Both the position numbers and the translations under genes were made by a program. This document shows, piece after piece, positions 1-11,783 of a stretch of DNA of 64,000 nt. Under the pieces are notes generated by a model. It worked only from the letters and a program-made list of their open reading frames with translations, ran no database searches and was not told the origin of the DNA. This stretch comes from Voacanga thouarsii (Eukaryota > Streptophyta > Magnoliopsida > Gentianales > Apocynaceae). The DNA lies in NCBI GenBank assembly GCA_026120185.1, contig JANUWF010001819.1, positions 2,046,001 to 2,110,000 of the forward strand. Reading direction: 5' to 3'. The stretch's first letter is position 1, and every line of letters begins with the position of its first letter.

Positions 1-421
1 TAATTGAGATTTATTATTTATAGGTGTTCAAGCCTAAGAGTAAATAATTTTATCTAGCCCAATGAATAAGACCAAGGGTAAAATAAAATTTATAAAATTA
101 ATTAATTAATTAAAATAAAAAATAAAAAAACACACACGGAATGGATCTCGTATTGTTTTGTGTGAAGGATAATAGAAAGCATGGATGCTTTCTGTTTTCA
201 CGCAATTGGATTTTCTCTCTCGGGGAATTGGGATAGGAAATGAAAAAGGATATCATGTATTGCATCGAACAGGCTCTTAGAATTTTTCCAATTCACAGAA
301 ACCCAACTTCATAGAGAGACCTTCTGTGAAGCATGGACATAAACCAAAACGTATTGCAAACCCAAATCTTCAAGCTTTCATTGGCTGTACTATGGACACC
401 ATTTCGGAATATCAAAGGTGT
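1..421. other. Unassigned AT-rich flank
   Basis: No gene or known repeat is recognised here. The stretch is AT-rich with an AATT-type run near 98-113. A perfect short hairpin lies at 174-193 (arms 174-182 and 185-193, 2-base loop). Open frames on either strand are short and resemble nothing I know. It ends where the Copia LTR begins at 422. It could be host intergenic DNA or the remains of an older repeat. Confidence 0.5.
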
Positions 422-1880
422 TGGGTATCTCAGGCTTGTATCCAATACGGCGTAGTAGAAAATAAAACGAGATACCATTCCAGGACCCACCTATGTGTGA
501 AAAACAAGACATAAAGACAATAAAAGTAACAACTTTTTACCTTTGTTTGATTGTATAAAGAATAAAAAATTTCTTCTTCAAGTCGAGGCACGATCCAGCA
601 ATCCTCTTGTGCAAACTCCACGAGAGTTGGACGTTTAACTACTATAATCACAATGTGTGATTATCTCTAACAGTAATCCACACAGAGGATATACTCAAGC
701 ACCAAAATTTCCTGTGCTAGCAGAAAAATAAGGCGGCTAGGGTTGTTTTGTTTTTCCAGGAAAAACATGAAAAAGAGGGAAGAAGAAGCTGTTGTTTTCG
801 TGTGTCTTTTTCTCAGCCAGGGTTTCGTGTGTTTCTACTCAATGTTATATGAAAATCCCTTCCCAAAACTAAGAATTCTAATCTTATTATAATTCCCTAA
901 TTGTAATTGGAAACATCAAATTCTCACAATTACAACTTGGATCACAAATTATAACTAATTATAATTTGTTCACAACAACTTCTCTTTCTCTCAATTAATC
1001 CCACTATGTTATTAAATAACATCTTGAGTAAATAATCTTCTATAGTGTGTGACCTATTAGGTTTCCCAGTCAATTGGTAGTGAATATGAATTAATCCAAA
1101 CGTCTTTGAGATTAATAATTCATAATTAATTAGAATTAATCATATTAATTCTAATCAGGATTGGTTTTTTAATTTATTAATTAATAAACCTATATTCTCA
1201 AATCATGAGCGGTATCTAACAACACATTATGACCATCCAAGAGTCCATGAAGTCAAGTGGCTTGACATGAACCATTTAATAACAAATTTCAGTACAATTA
1301 ACTCCTTTCGCCATACAATATCTCATTCGGTTTGGAGTACGGAATTAGTGTCAATTACCTCCAGAATTAATTCTGGCTCGAATACAATAGTACTTGTACC
1401 AAGAACCCACTACACTAGATGTGTATCAATTGAAACTGTTTCTAATACACAATCGCCTTAGCCAAGGATTTTCTGAGTAGTAATTCCTACAAGTGGCCAT
1501 GAGATATTCGCCCTAACTATTAGGAGTGGTGAATCCTTTATTGACCCTCTCAACTACTTTTGTTTACCTCACAATGTATTCGATATCCATCCCATTTGCG
1601 GCCGTCGATCGAGCTCCGGAGATTGGAATTAAAGTACAAAGCTCAACAAACAAAGTACCTTGGAGATTTCAAGTCTAAGGATACTTACACGTTCGCTATA
1701 TTGAGATTATATCACTGGCACTAAATAGTTATCCATGTGATTATCTCAAAGTTAGGTCATCCAATGAACTTGTTTCATTAACAAGCATCCACGTGTTATC
1801 TTTGAGTATCTCAATACTCACGGTTATGAGAACTATCGCCTGATCAAATTAGGAAGTCTAACATATACTAGTCTTAACGC
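422..1880 (-). repeat. C1m 3' LTR, 5'-truncated
   Basis: Direct repeat of 6249-7700 with many substitutions. On the plus strand it opens with TGGGTATCTC, the reverse complement of an LTR end in CA. Alignment stops after GTCTTAACGC at 1880; the last ~250 bp towards the element interior, which should end in the TGTTGTGCCC-type start seen at 7953, are deleted along with RT and RNase H. Confidence 0.85.
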
Positions 1881-1939
1881 CAGATTTTGAGAACTATTCA
1901 GATCATCCTGCCAGATTCTGAACTATTCAGAACATCCTT
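1881..1939. repeat. Filler duplication at deletion junction
   Basis: Two imperfect ~30-bp tandem copies (1881-1910 and 1911-1939) of a CCAGATTCTGAACTATTC-type unit. The second copy is original integrase/RT-border coding sequence. The first is extra and sits exactly between it and the truncated LTR. This looks like templated filler from end-joining repair. Confidence 0.65.
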
Positions 1940-2850
1940 GTAGGTAGTAGGCTCATCTTCCTCTATGAGCAATATGTCATTGTGGTCACTAATGAGAAAT
2001 CCATATCTCTCAGGTGCCACACGTATCCTACTAGATTTACGAGGTTCCTGTGTATTAGAAGGTTCATCTATTCTCTCAATAGATGTGGGGTTAAACAGTT
2101 GATCCTCATTTATTTGATCTTCATGAACTTCACTAAGTTCAATCTTACTCCCACTGTCCCTTTTGAGCATGTGTTCCTTCTTTAAGAAGACGACATGCAT
2201 CAAAACAAACAGTTTGTTTTCAAAGGGTAGGTAGAAGTAATATCTAAAAGATTCTTTCGGATATCTCACAAACAAATACTTGTCAGACTTACTATCAAGT
2301 TTGTCTGATTGTGGCCTTTTGACAAAGACAGGATAACCCCATACTCGCAAGTGAGATAACTTTGGTTTCTTACCAAATAACATCTTAAATGGGATACTAT
2401 CAATCGATTTTGTCGGAACTCTGTTTAGTATATAAAATAGAAGTCTCTAGTGCATACCCCCAAAACGGTTTTAGCAGGTTTGTAGAAGCCGTCATGGTCC
2501 GTACTATGTCTAGAAGGGTTCAATTCATTCTCTTAGATACATCATTATGTTGAGGTGAATGTGGTGGAGTCCATTGAGATAATATCCTATTATCTCTAAG
2601 ATAACTTAGGAACTCTTGTCTCAAGTATTCTCTTCCTTGATTAGATCTTAAAGTTTTAATACTTTTCCCAAGTTGTTTCTCTATTTCATTCTTGAAGTCT
2701 TTGAACCTTTCAAATGCCTCAGATTTGTATTTCATTAAATACAAATATCCATATCGTGAGAAATCATCGATAAAGGTTATGAAATAGTTATAACCTCCTC
2801 TTGCTTGTATTGACATTGGGCCACATATATCAGAATGTATGAGTTCTAAT
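1898..2850 (-). pseudogene. C1m integrase core and C-terminus, RT start
   Basis: Minus-strand remnant of the Copia pol gene. The integrase catalyses strand transfer of element DNA. The first catalytic Asp (HSDICGP, codon 2829-2831) is present. The second is Asn (LRSNQG, codon 2640-2642), and the Glu 35 residues later is Lys (NDVSKR), so the DD35E triad is broken. Downstream come the typical integrase C-terminal stretch (LSHLRVWGYPVF) and the start of the RT domain (NSSES), where the reading ends at the deletion junction. Several stops and frameshifts lie at 2384-2519. Frame is lost upstream at an A-run near 2873. Confidence 0.85.
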
Positions 2851-2853
2851 AAC

Positions 2854-3471
2854 TCATTGGCCCGTTCTCCTTTTTTTTGGGAAAGGAGTTTTAGTTATTT
2901 TACCTAGTAAACAAGACTTGCATGTGCCATATGATTCATAATCAAATGACCCTAAGTCACCAAGCTTGTGTAATTTAGAAACACAATTTTCGTTTATATG
3001 GACCAAACGACAATGCCATAAGTAAAAGGTGTTAGAGTTATCCATTTTAGGTTTCTTATTGTTTATATTGAGAACTGGATTATCCAAGTCTAGAACATAT
3101 AAACTATTAATCAAAGTTGCTGAACCATAGTGAATATTATTCAAAGAAAAAGAACAACATTTATTCTTAAATATTAAATGAAATCCATATAAGTCTAAAC
3201 ATGCAATTAAGATAATGTTTTTCATTAAAACTGGTACATAATAACAGTTTTGCAGTTCTAGAACAAATCTCGAAGGCAGGTTCAGCTCATATATCCTCAC
3301 AGCAAGTGCAGCAACCTTTACCCCATTTGCAGTACATAAGTCCACATCGCTTTTCTCTAGCCTTCTACTGTTCTTTAGTCCTTGCAAGTTATTGCACAAA
3401 TGAGATCCACATCCGCTGTCTAATACCCATATTTCATTTCTAAAGGCAGTATTTATCTCAATCATAAACAT
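2854..3471 (-). pseudogene. C1m protease and GAG-pre-integrase region
   Basis: A 205-codon open stretch that begins with the Copia aspartic-protease motif (WVLDSGCGSHLC, Asp-Ser-Gly intact; D-T/S-G in the family). It runs through a protease body into the GAG-pre-integrase zinc motif (WHCRLVH...CKSCLLGK, an HHCC arrangement). The protease would cut the Gag-Pol polyprotein. The frame ends in a run of A (CCCAAAAAAAAGG on the coding strand) where a one-base shift separates it from the integrase. The apparent start Met is internal to the polyprotein. Confidence 0.85.
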
Positions 3472-3510
3472 ACTCGGAGTAGAAGTAGAAATACTTGTAA
3501 GCTTCTCTTT

Positions 3511-4309
3511 TTACTTCTTGTCCTTAGTGGTTTCCAAATAGGCTTTGCAGTCACGCCTCCAGTGGCCCATCTTACCACAATGATGGCATGGGCCCTTGGT
3601 AGCTGCGTCCTTCTTGTTCACACCACTTTTGGGCTTCATGGGAGTCTTCTTCTTTTTCTTTTGAACTTTCTTCTTAGAAGAAGAAGATTCTACCATTAAA
3701 AATGTATTGGAATTCTTCTTCATGGAGGACTGTGCAATTTTGAGGAGATTGATCAACTCAGGAATGGTGGACTCAATCTTATTCATCTAATAGTTAATCA
3801 TAAATTGTGAGAAACTATTAGGCAAAGACTGTAGAATTAAGTCAACACTTAAGTCATGATCCATTGCAAACCCGAGAGATCCAAGCTTCTCTATTAAGCC
3901 CAGCATCTTCAGCCTATGAATGGCCATAGAAGAACCCTCTGCCATTTTGCAACAAAATAGTTGCTTCGAGATCTCGTATCTCTCAGTTTTGGCTTGGGCA
4001 TCAAACAGCTCTCGAAGATGTAAAATGATCGATTGAGTATCCATATGCTCGTGCTGTTTTGCAACTCAGGAGTCATGGAGCCAGCATAATACATGATGCT
4101 GTATCATTATCCTCCTTGTGTCTTCTGTGGACAGCATGCTCATCAGCATGAGCATCTTGAATTGGTGGTGGTGGAATGTGAGCATCTAACACGTAGAGCA
4201 ACTTTTTCGATTTGAGAATGATTCTCAAATTTCTATACTAGTCGAGATAGTTTGATTCGGTTAACTTGTTGGTTTCCAAGATGTTACGTAAGTTTAGGTT
4301 TGTTAACGT
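3511..4309 (-). pseudogene. C1m gag (capsid and zinc knuckle)
   Basis: Gag packages element RNA into virus-like particles. The C-terminal part carries a Lys-rich stretch and one CCHC zinc knuckle (CHHCGKMGHWRRDC). The N-terminal part (LRNILETNKL... and the SIILHLRELFDAQ helix region) matches the paralogue at 21773. The expected start codon at 4307-4309 is ACG rather than ATG. A Trp codon is TAG at 4238-4240, a stop splits the gene at 3787, and a one-base loss in an A-run near 4057 shifts the frame. It lies directly upstream of the protease, as in other Copia elements. Confidence 0.85.
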
Positions 4310-6230
4310 GATGCAAGTGACTTAAATGTAAAGATAGAGAGTATTAGCTACTTGTACATGCACATGATATGCAAATAATTAGGACTTTAATTAAACGCAT
4401 TTTTACTTCACTATTTTACTCAAACTAATAGCCCCTACTATTGATTCGGGAAAGCCCGTTGGAAGCTTTTCTAATGGACCAGTATCCAAATTCCTCAAAA
4501 ATAACCTTGGGTTTGCCCAACAAGCCACCCTTAAATTCATTAGTAGGTATCCAATACCAATTACATCGTATGTAACTACCGAATCATTGGGTGATTAACA
4601 GCTTTTAATCTTAAAGCCTTTTGGGCTACCCCAACTTTTCCTCTAAATTTTTTTATACTTCAGTTTGGCCAACCGAGATAAAGAATTTAGCTAAATCCGA
4701 CCCATTAATCAAGAATTTAATTCCAAAGGAATTTAATTCCATAGCTTGAACATGCCCAATGTCAAGTAGGCTTGGGTTTGCCCAACAACTTGGTCTCAAA
4801 AAAGGACTCTCATTCTCACTATATTAACAGAAGGAATTAGGTTTAATATTAATTGACGAATTTGTTCCTTTTAGTGATTTCATTGAATGATTTGCATAAA
4901 AATCAATAAATCACATAATTGATAATCATGGTAATAAAGCGATTACGTGGTATGGTTATAGACTTTACCCTAAATTAATTTCCTTGAGTCATAAAAGAAA
5001 TTAATATAATTAATCCTATGTGTTCATGCATGATTTAAGTAGAAGGTCTTACCTTCTCGCCTTGTTTTGGTTGCCATCTCCAAAATAGAATAATTCTACT
5101 CCTATCTAACCTATGTAGACTAATTACATAATTTCCTAAAGAGAGAAAACCTCGAGTTACATTCAAGGGGAGTTAGATGAGAAGAGAATTACACAAGAAT
5201 TTTAGAGAAGGCAGGATACGCATGCCCTATTTCATAAAAAAAAAACCCAAGACTGTAAAATGCATGAATAGATATAATTGGTTTTAGTCCATAACCATCC
5301 ATCATGCCATTAACTATACTTAAACAAAATAAACATATACTTTTATTATTCCAAAATCATTATTTTGGAAAAATAAAACAAAATCTAAAATCAATATTTT
5401 AGAAAAATGCATTAATTTTAAATTTTCAAAATCACTATTTTGAAAAATAAAATTGTTTGTCTCAAAACTAATTTTGAGAAAATGCTTTTGCGTCCCGTCT
5501 CACAACGATAACAGCAGTCCCGCTGGCCGGTCAATGGGCGAGGGTCAAGGGGGCAGCGCCCCCGTGAAAAATTTTTTATTTTGCTGCCTCTTATCAAATG
5601 AGATTTTTTCCTTCTCAAAATTCTATTCCAATTTTTTTTAAACAGCTGGATCGTGCAAAACAGAGCATAACCAGCACCGGTTTGGAAGCCAGAGCCAGCG
5701 CCGGCTTTGTTTTGGTTTTCAAAAATTTTTCTCTTCCAAAAATGATTTCTGGACATCACAAATAGAACGGAACCGCCGCCGGTTTGGAGGCCAGAGTCGG
5801 CACTGGCTATAGTCGGGAAGTGGCGGCGATTTTTAGATAAATTTTTCAGAAATAATTTCTGGTGCCCTAATCTTCTGTAGAATTTTAGTGAGAATAATTT
5901 TCAACAGAATTTTTTGTTTTGAAGCTCAAAACAACAACTAATTTGTTAGTTTAGACAAAATAAAATAGAAAATCAAATTCAGATGAAACGGAGGGCAACT
6001 ACCATGTTTAAGAAAACGTTATTCTGTAGAAAATTTTCAGCATATAAAGAAAGCACCTTTCGAAATATACTATAATTTTACACAATCATATTGTGCTACA
6101 AACCCAACCCACAAAGCTCGAAACGATTTCGACTCGAATGAAAACGATTTTCACAGCGAACAAAGATAAATATGAATACATGAAAACAGTTTTTCATGTC
6201 ATAAACAATGTCCGTAGACCACACATAGCA
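4310..6230 (-). other. C1m untranslated leader
   Basis: About 1.9 kb between the primer-binding site and gag, homologous in parts to the leader of C1p (19596-21772). No coding capacity is seen. It holds unusual GC-rich clusters at about 5500-5565, 5670-5710 and 5770-5815 in otherwise AT-rich DNA, including a GGGGGC/GCCCCC stem at 5549-5563 and AGCGCCGGC-type motifs. Poly-A/T and ATTTTGAAAA-like repeats occur near 5340-5470. Confidence 0.65.
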
Positions 6231-6244
6231 TGTCTCTGATACCA
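6231..6244 (-). promoter_or_regulatory. C1m primer-binding site (initiator-Met type)
   Basis: The reverse complement reads TGGTATCAGAGACA, matching the usual plant Copia site TGGTATCAGAGC for initiator-Met tRNA in its first 11 bases. It lies 4 bases inside the 5' LTR boundary at 6249. This fixes the element's orientation. Confidence 0.85.
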
Positions 6245-6248
6245 CTAT

Positions 6249-7953
6249 TGGGTATCTTAGGCTCGTATCCCATACAGTACAGCGAAAAATAAAACGAGAT
6301 ACCATCCCAGGACCCACTGATGTGTGGAAAACAAGACATAAAGACAATAAAAGTAATAGCTTGTTACCTTTGTTTGATCGTCTGAAGAACAAAATTTTTT
6401 TTTTCAAGTCGAGGTGCGATCCAACAATCCTCTTGTGCAAACTCCACGAGAGTTAGACGTCTAACCACTATAATCACAGTGTGTGATTATCTCTAATAGT
6501 AATCCACACAGAGAATACACTCAAGCACCAAAATTTCCTGTGCTAGCAGAAAAATAAGGCAGCTAGGGTTATTTTGTTTTTCCAGGAAAAATGTGAAAAA
6601 AAGGGAAGAAGAAGCTGTTGTTTTCGTGTGTCTCTTTCTCAGCCAGGGTTTCGTGTGTTTCTACTCAATGTTACACGAAAATCCCTTCCCAAAACTGAGA
6701 ATTCTAATCCTATTAGAATTCCTTAATTGTAATTGGAAATATCAAGTTCTCACAATTACAACTTGGATTACAAATTATAACTAATTATAATTTATCCACA
6801 GCAACTTCTTTTTCTCTCAATTAACCTCACTATGTTATCAAATAATATCTTGAGTAAATAATCCTCTATAGTGTGTGACCTATTAGGTTTCCCAGTCAAT
6901 TGGTAGTGAACGTGAATTAATCCAAACGTCTTTGAGATTAATAATCCATAATTAATTAGAATTAATCCTATTAATTCTAATCAGGATTGGTTTATTAATT
7001 CATCAATTAATAAACCTATATTCCCAGATCATGAGCGGTATCTAGCAACATATCATTACCACCTAAGAGTCCAGGAAGTCAAGTGGCTTGGCATGAACCC
7101 TTTAATAACAAACTTCAGTGCAATTAACTCCTTTCACCATACAATATCTCATTCGATTTGGAGTACGGAATTAGTGTCAATTACCTCCAGAATTAATTCT
7201 GGTAGAATACAATAGTACTTGTACCAAGAACCCACTACTTTAGATGTGTATCAATTGAAACTGTTTCTAATACACAATCGCTTTGGCCAAGACTTTCTGA
7301 ATAGTAATTCCTACAAATGGCCGTGAGATATTAGTCCCTACTATTAGGAGTGGTGAGTCCTGTATTGACCCTCTCAACTATTTTCGTTTACCTCACAATG
7401 TACCCAATATCCATTCCATAGGCAGCCATCGATTGAGCTCCGGAGATTGGAATCAAAGTACAAAGCTCAGCAAATAAAGTACCTTGGAAATCTCAAGTCT
7501 AAAGATACTTGCACGTTTGCTATATTTAGATTATATCACTGGCATTAAATAGTTATCCATGTGATTATTTCAAAGTTAGGTCATCCAATGAACTTGTTCC
7601 ATTAACAAGCATCCATGTGTTATCTTTGAGTATCTCAATACTCACGATTATGAAAATTACTGCTTGATCAAATCAGGAAGTCTAACACATGCTAGTCTTA
7701 ACGCAATAATGATGTCTTGTTTCATTAATACTATGATTAGGGACTATTTAAGTACTAACACCATCCAGTGTAGTAGGAATCTCATATCATGATCTCTATT
7801 ATAATTTCCTTAACACAGTGTTGTACTAGGGACTTTATCGAACAGTTATATTACTTAAAGTAAACAAAAGAAACTGTAAGGTAAATAATACATTTTTATT
7901 GAAATAAAATGTGTCATATACAATGTACAAGTGATTGCCTCTAGGGCACAACA
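6249..7953 (-). repeat. C1m 5' LTR
   Basis: Complete ~1.7-kb LTR. The reverse complement begins TGTTGTGCCCTAGAGGC and ends AAGATACCCA (TG...CA). It matches the 3' LTR at 422-1880 over most of its length. An AATAAA-like polyadenylation signal lies near 7895-7905 (reverse strand). The outer limit at 7953 is set by the TGTTGTGCCC start. A TATA-like CTATATAAGG at 8025-8034 lies just outside, so a slightly longer LTR is possible. Confidence 0.8.
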
Positions 7954-8260
7954 CTAATAATAGGTTTCGTGTGAATGAGACGCAGTCGACGTTTACAAGG
8001 ATGTGATCTAATAGCTTCAAGTATCCTTATATAGATATCTACATTAGTGCATAGAGGGCCATTTAATCACAGAGGTAAATTTTTCGTTTTACTAGCATAC
8101 TTTTGATTTGATGATTTTTGCCATTTTAAGCCTTCACCAGTACCCACACTACATTCCCAGGGGAATTCCAAATAAAATATTTTTTGGGGGAAAAAATATC
8201 ATTTTCCAGAAATTAATCCCACTGGCTCACAAAATCAATTATTGGCTCACCAGGCCAATT
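7954..8260. other. Unassigned junction between C1m and T1
   Basis: No gene seen. It may be the weakly conserved edge of T1 or pre-insertion sequence. It contains a reverse-strand TATA-like CTATATAAGG at 8025-8034. Confidence 0.4.
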
Positions 8261-11122
8261 AATTTTCTTATTCCCAAAGGAATACCAATAAAACAATTTC
8301 TAAGGTTAAAATGTCACTTTTCAAAATTAATCTCCTACTAAGAGATTGTTCTCCAAAACCATAGCAAAAAAGGATTAAAAAAAAAATAATCATTTTTTAG
8401 ATGATAAAATATGTTTCTAAGGGTATTTTTGTTATTTGAAGAATACCCGATTTCAAAAAGAGTATTATTTAGGAATTTCAGAATTCTAATCCAAAAAGAA
8501 GAATTTGATTCAAGAAATCCCAATTATAATTCCATAATATTCATAACTCACATTTTTCCAAAAGTCCTTTCCATAAAAAGGAACATTAATGTTTTCCCAC
8601 AATAAAATATTATTTCGTCTCATAATTAATGAGAAGAAAGCCTTTCAGATATACAATTATACCTAGGAAATATTCATGATTTAAGTGGCATAAAAGTCCT
8701 TGTAGAAAATATTGTTTCCTAAAGTTTTCAAAAATTTTCTGTTCAGAGAAACCATTCATCGTTTTGGAAAACCATATCTTATTTAGGAAAACACAAAGGT
8801 TCCTCAACCTTGTTACTATTCTTTAGGAAACATTCACTTACTATAAATAATTCCAATAATGAAAATTCATATGTTCATTCAAATCTAACATAGCATGATG
8901 TAATTTCTTTCTCATATTCTAATTCAGAGAAACCAAAAGGATTCATAGAATATTTCTCAGTAAAATATAATTTCACTAGTATAAAACAGTGTTTGTAAAA
9001 CAAATGAGACTTAGCTTGTTTCCTATTACTTAGCTATATAAATAGTCCTCAATTTCGTCATGAAGTCTTTAAGGTAAACAACCTACATCCATAATCAATC
9101 CATATTTTATTTAACCTTTTAAGGTTTCCAACCAATATAGAGATATTATCAAATATGTAAGACCAAAGGAATGACCTAATTCTTTATTCTTCCATCTTTT
9201 TTTTTTTTTTTGGCTCAACATGATATAAATACTTGAGATGGTCAAAGGTTCACTCATCCATTCCTTCATTTCATTCCTCAAGTAAGTATATAAAGCTTTC
9301 ACATGCTTCTTTAATCCCTCATCTATCCAATAATACACATGGAATTAATATATGAATTTATTCTTTATCAACCAAATTTCTGCATTTCCTTTTTCTTGGC
9401 ACACAGATTGTTTATATCATAATTTTTTATTCATAAGTCCAATTAATGTCAATATTGTTCCAAAATGTCCCCAAGACATTTATTTATGATTTCCAACTCA
9501 TAAAATACCAATTTCCTTTGCCATTTTATTCAGTTTTAATCACATACTCCCAACTTCTTCATCACGTCATTAAACTGGCAGCCCTTGGTATTTATACCAT
9601 AACTTTCTATTTACAAGTCCAAATAATGTCAAATTGGGCTCAAAATGATCTCAAGACATTTAGCTACAAGTTTCTGGCTATGGGGTTCCAGAATAATTGA
9701 CAATTTTGTTCAGTTTAATAGTTCTTCAAGTCTGCTTGGACATTACACAAACAGAATTTCTGTTTGTTCCTTTTTTTTATACCATTAATTCTCTTTTCTT
9801 TCCCATACAACATACATGCTTTCTAATCATTTTAATGCCTTCTTTCTTATCTATATATCACATAATTCTTTGATTTTCAGACACAAGCAACTCAGTGCTT
9901 TCACTTTTAAACAGCACAAAATCAATGGCCATGAATAATAATGTTTCATTTTCTTCAACAATTAAACCATTTGCTATCTTATTTCTTTCTTCCATCTTTG
10001 CAGCCATGAACAACTCTTTAAATAATCTTCAAAACACTTTCAAATATCATATAAAACACAGCCTACATGCCTTCAAATGCACTGCCTTACACAGCACACC
10101 CAATAGCCCCAAAACATCGATATTTTCCAAACATAAATCATAATTCACATGAATTTTCTCATAAAATTTATTCTACAATTTTAATTCATGAAGTACAAGC
10201 ATTTGCCTTGTTTGTTGAATTCTCCAAGCTTGAAATGCCACAAATCTTCTTCTCTTCTCCTTTAGAAACTCTTTATCTCTCCTTTTTCTTTTTCTCCCTG
10301 GTTTCTCTATTTTCCCTTCCTTTTTCTTTTCTTTTTCCTTTCTTCTCTTTTTATTCTTCTAGCTGTCGGTTTCTTGGCTGTTTTACAGCTTCTCCCACCA
10401 CCATTCATGGTAACAAAAAGTCACATGATCAATTGTTTAATTGGTTGGTCAAAAGCTTCTTTCAAAAGCTTTACAAAATCTTACTAAATAAGCTTTTCAA
10501 AAAATGCTTATAAAATTCATTTCAACCAATCAAATAAAAAAATTTGGTCTAGTCATCCAATCAATAAATAACACCTAATCTCAATAGCGAATCTTGAAAT
10601 TCCATTTGTCCTCTTTTGAAAAAATTACCATTTTCTGCGGGAAATAACTAAAATTCGGACCAATATACATTTCAATCGGAAAAAGTTTTATTTCACCAAT
10701 GGAATCTACAAATTGCACTGAGTTCAATGGTGGGAGTCAAAATTCTTGATTCTTTCTCAATCCTCTTCAATTTGAGGTCAAAATCCCATTTGCAGTCAAA
10801 ATTACTATAATACCCCTGAAAATTCAAATTACACCAAAATGTTCGTCTCATCGACTGATCAACTTTTGTTTTGGGTTTATACCTAATTTCTCACCTAGTA
10901 CAAAGTAGTCATCAATTGAAGTATAAAGGTACGGGTAAAACAATCTTAAAATTCCATTTGAGTCCCTACAATTTTAAAATTCTAATAATGCCCCTAAATA
11001 TTTTTATCACATCAAAACTCTCATCTTATTATACTGATCATTTCTTGTTCTGGTCACTTAGACAATTTCTCATTCTATACAAAGTAATGGCTATTTAAAG
11101 TATAAAAGTGAGGGTTATTACA
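8261..11122 (-). repeat. Truncated Gypsy-type LTR T1 (TGTAATAACCC start)
   Basis: At 11122 the reverse strand begins TGTAATAACCCTC, the same LTR start as T2 at 37416. Landmarks then follow in LTR order on the minus strand. They are a purine-rich leader (its CT-rich complement at 10235-10370), a degenerate GAGACT block near 9005-9030 like GTGAGTCCC of T5, and a CGGGTATTC-type block at 8440-8450. The 3' third of the LTR is missing on the left. Small open frames inside are not genes. Assignment to the Del/Tekay group of Gypsy elements rests on LTR ends and is an inference. Confidence 0.65.
10790..11122 (-). repeat. Tandem duplication at T1 LTR start
   Basis: Two diverged ~165-bp units (about 10790-10950 and 10955-11122) share the order: AATACCCCTG/AATGCCCCTA, ACTGATCA, AATTTCTCA, ACAAAGTA, AGTATAAA. 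The outer unit ends at the LTR terminus. The duplication lies in what should be U3, so it would repeat promoter-proximal sequence. Confidence 0.6.
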
Positions 11123-11783
11123 ACATAAGCCACTATAAGTACTACAATTGAATCTTTATCAAGGAGGTAAATATATTTCAATTGAAACAAAATCAACCCA
11201 CTTATAGATAACACACAATAAGAGGTGGCCAATACTCAATATGAGAAAGAATCATATTATTTCTTCAAGCTTACAATGCAATTAAGAAATCCAAAAACAA
11301 ATTCATAAAAAGCTTGCTTTGTGTAAGGGCTTCCAATAATTCCCTTAAAATTTTGGCAAAATTTTAAAAAAGTTTTCAACTTACCAATCTCTATCGTTTA
11401 AGGGCTCCAGTGCACTAGCCCCCACTGATAATTGAGGGAAAGAAATTCACCTTTTCTTCATCACAGACCTAGCAGCGACAGTGGCAAAGAAGAAGAAACA
11501 CATGTCAGGTTTTGAAGAGAAGAAAAGAAACATAGACGTAGAGGCACAAAAACACAGAAAGGGTTTTAATGAAGAAACATAGAGGCATGCACGTGTTTTG
11601 ACTGAGAAGGAGAGTCATTTCTAACTCGTGCTTGTTTTTGAAGGAAAAAATGTTTTGTTATATTATGTTGACCTCGGGTAACACTAAAATGTGTGTAAGT
11701 TTAAATTAATTTATAAAAACTATGCCGTTTTATATTTAGTATCATGACACCGATAAATAGAATGTCATTATAGATTATATTTT
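11123..11783. other. Unassigned sequence between T1 and ATH-B
   Basis: No recognised gene. The middle (about 11420-11640) is less AT-biased and lacks the LTR landmarks seen elsewhere. It might be old host sequence into which ATH-B inserted, or an unrecognised repeat. Confidence 0.4.

Larger units (their letters stand above)
422..7953 (-). mobile_element. Decayed Copia LTR retrotransposon C1m
   Basis: Two direct repeats (422-1880 and 6249-7953) flank a coding region that reads on the minus strand in Copia order: gag, protease, GAG-pre-integrase, integrase. The 5' LTR (right) is followed by a primer-binding site like the initiator-Met tRNA complement. The reverse transcriptase and RNase H are missing. 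An internal deletion joins the integrase/RT border directly to a truncated 3' LTR. Flanking bases (417-421 ggtgt, 7954-7958 ctaat) do not match, so no target duplication is left or one end is rearranged. The gag and integrase are of the widespread plant Tork/Angela-like type; the clade is an inference. A related plus-strand copy lies at 18811-33527. Confidence 0.9.
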
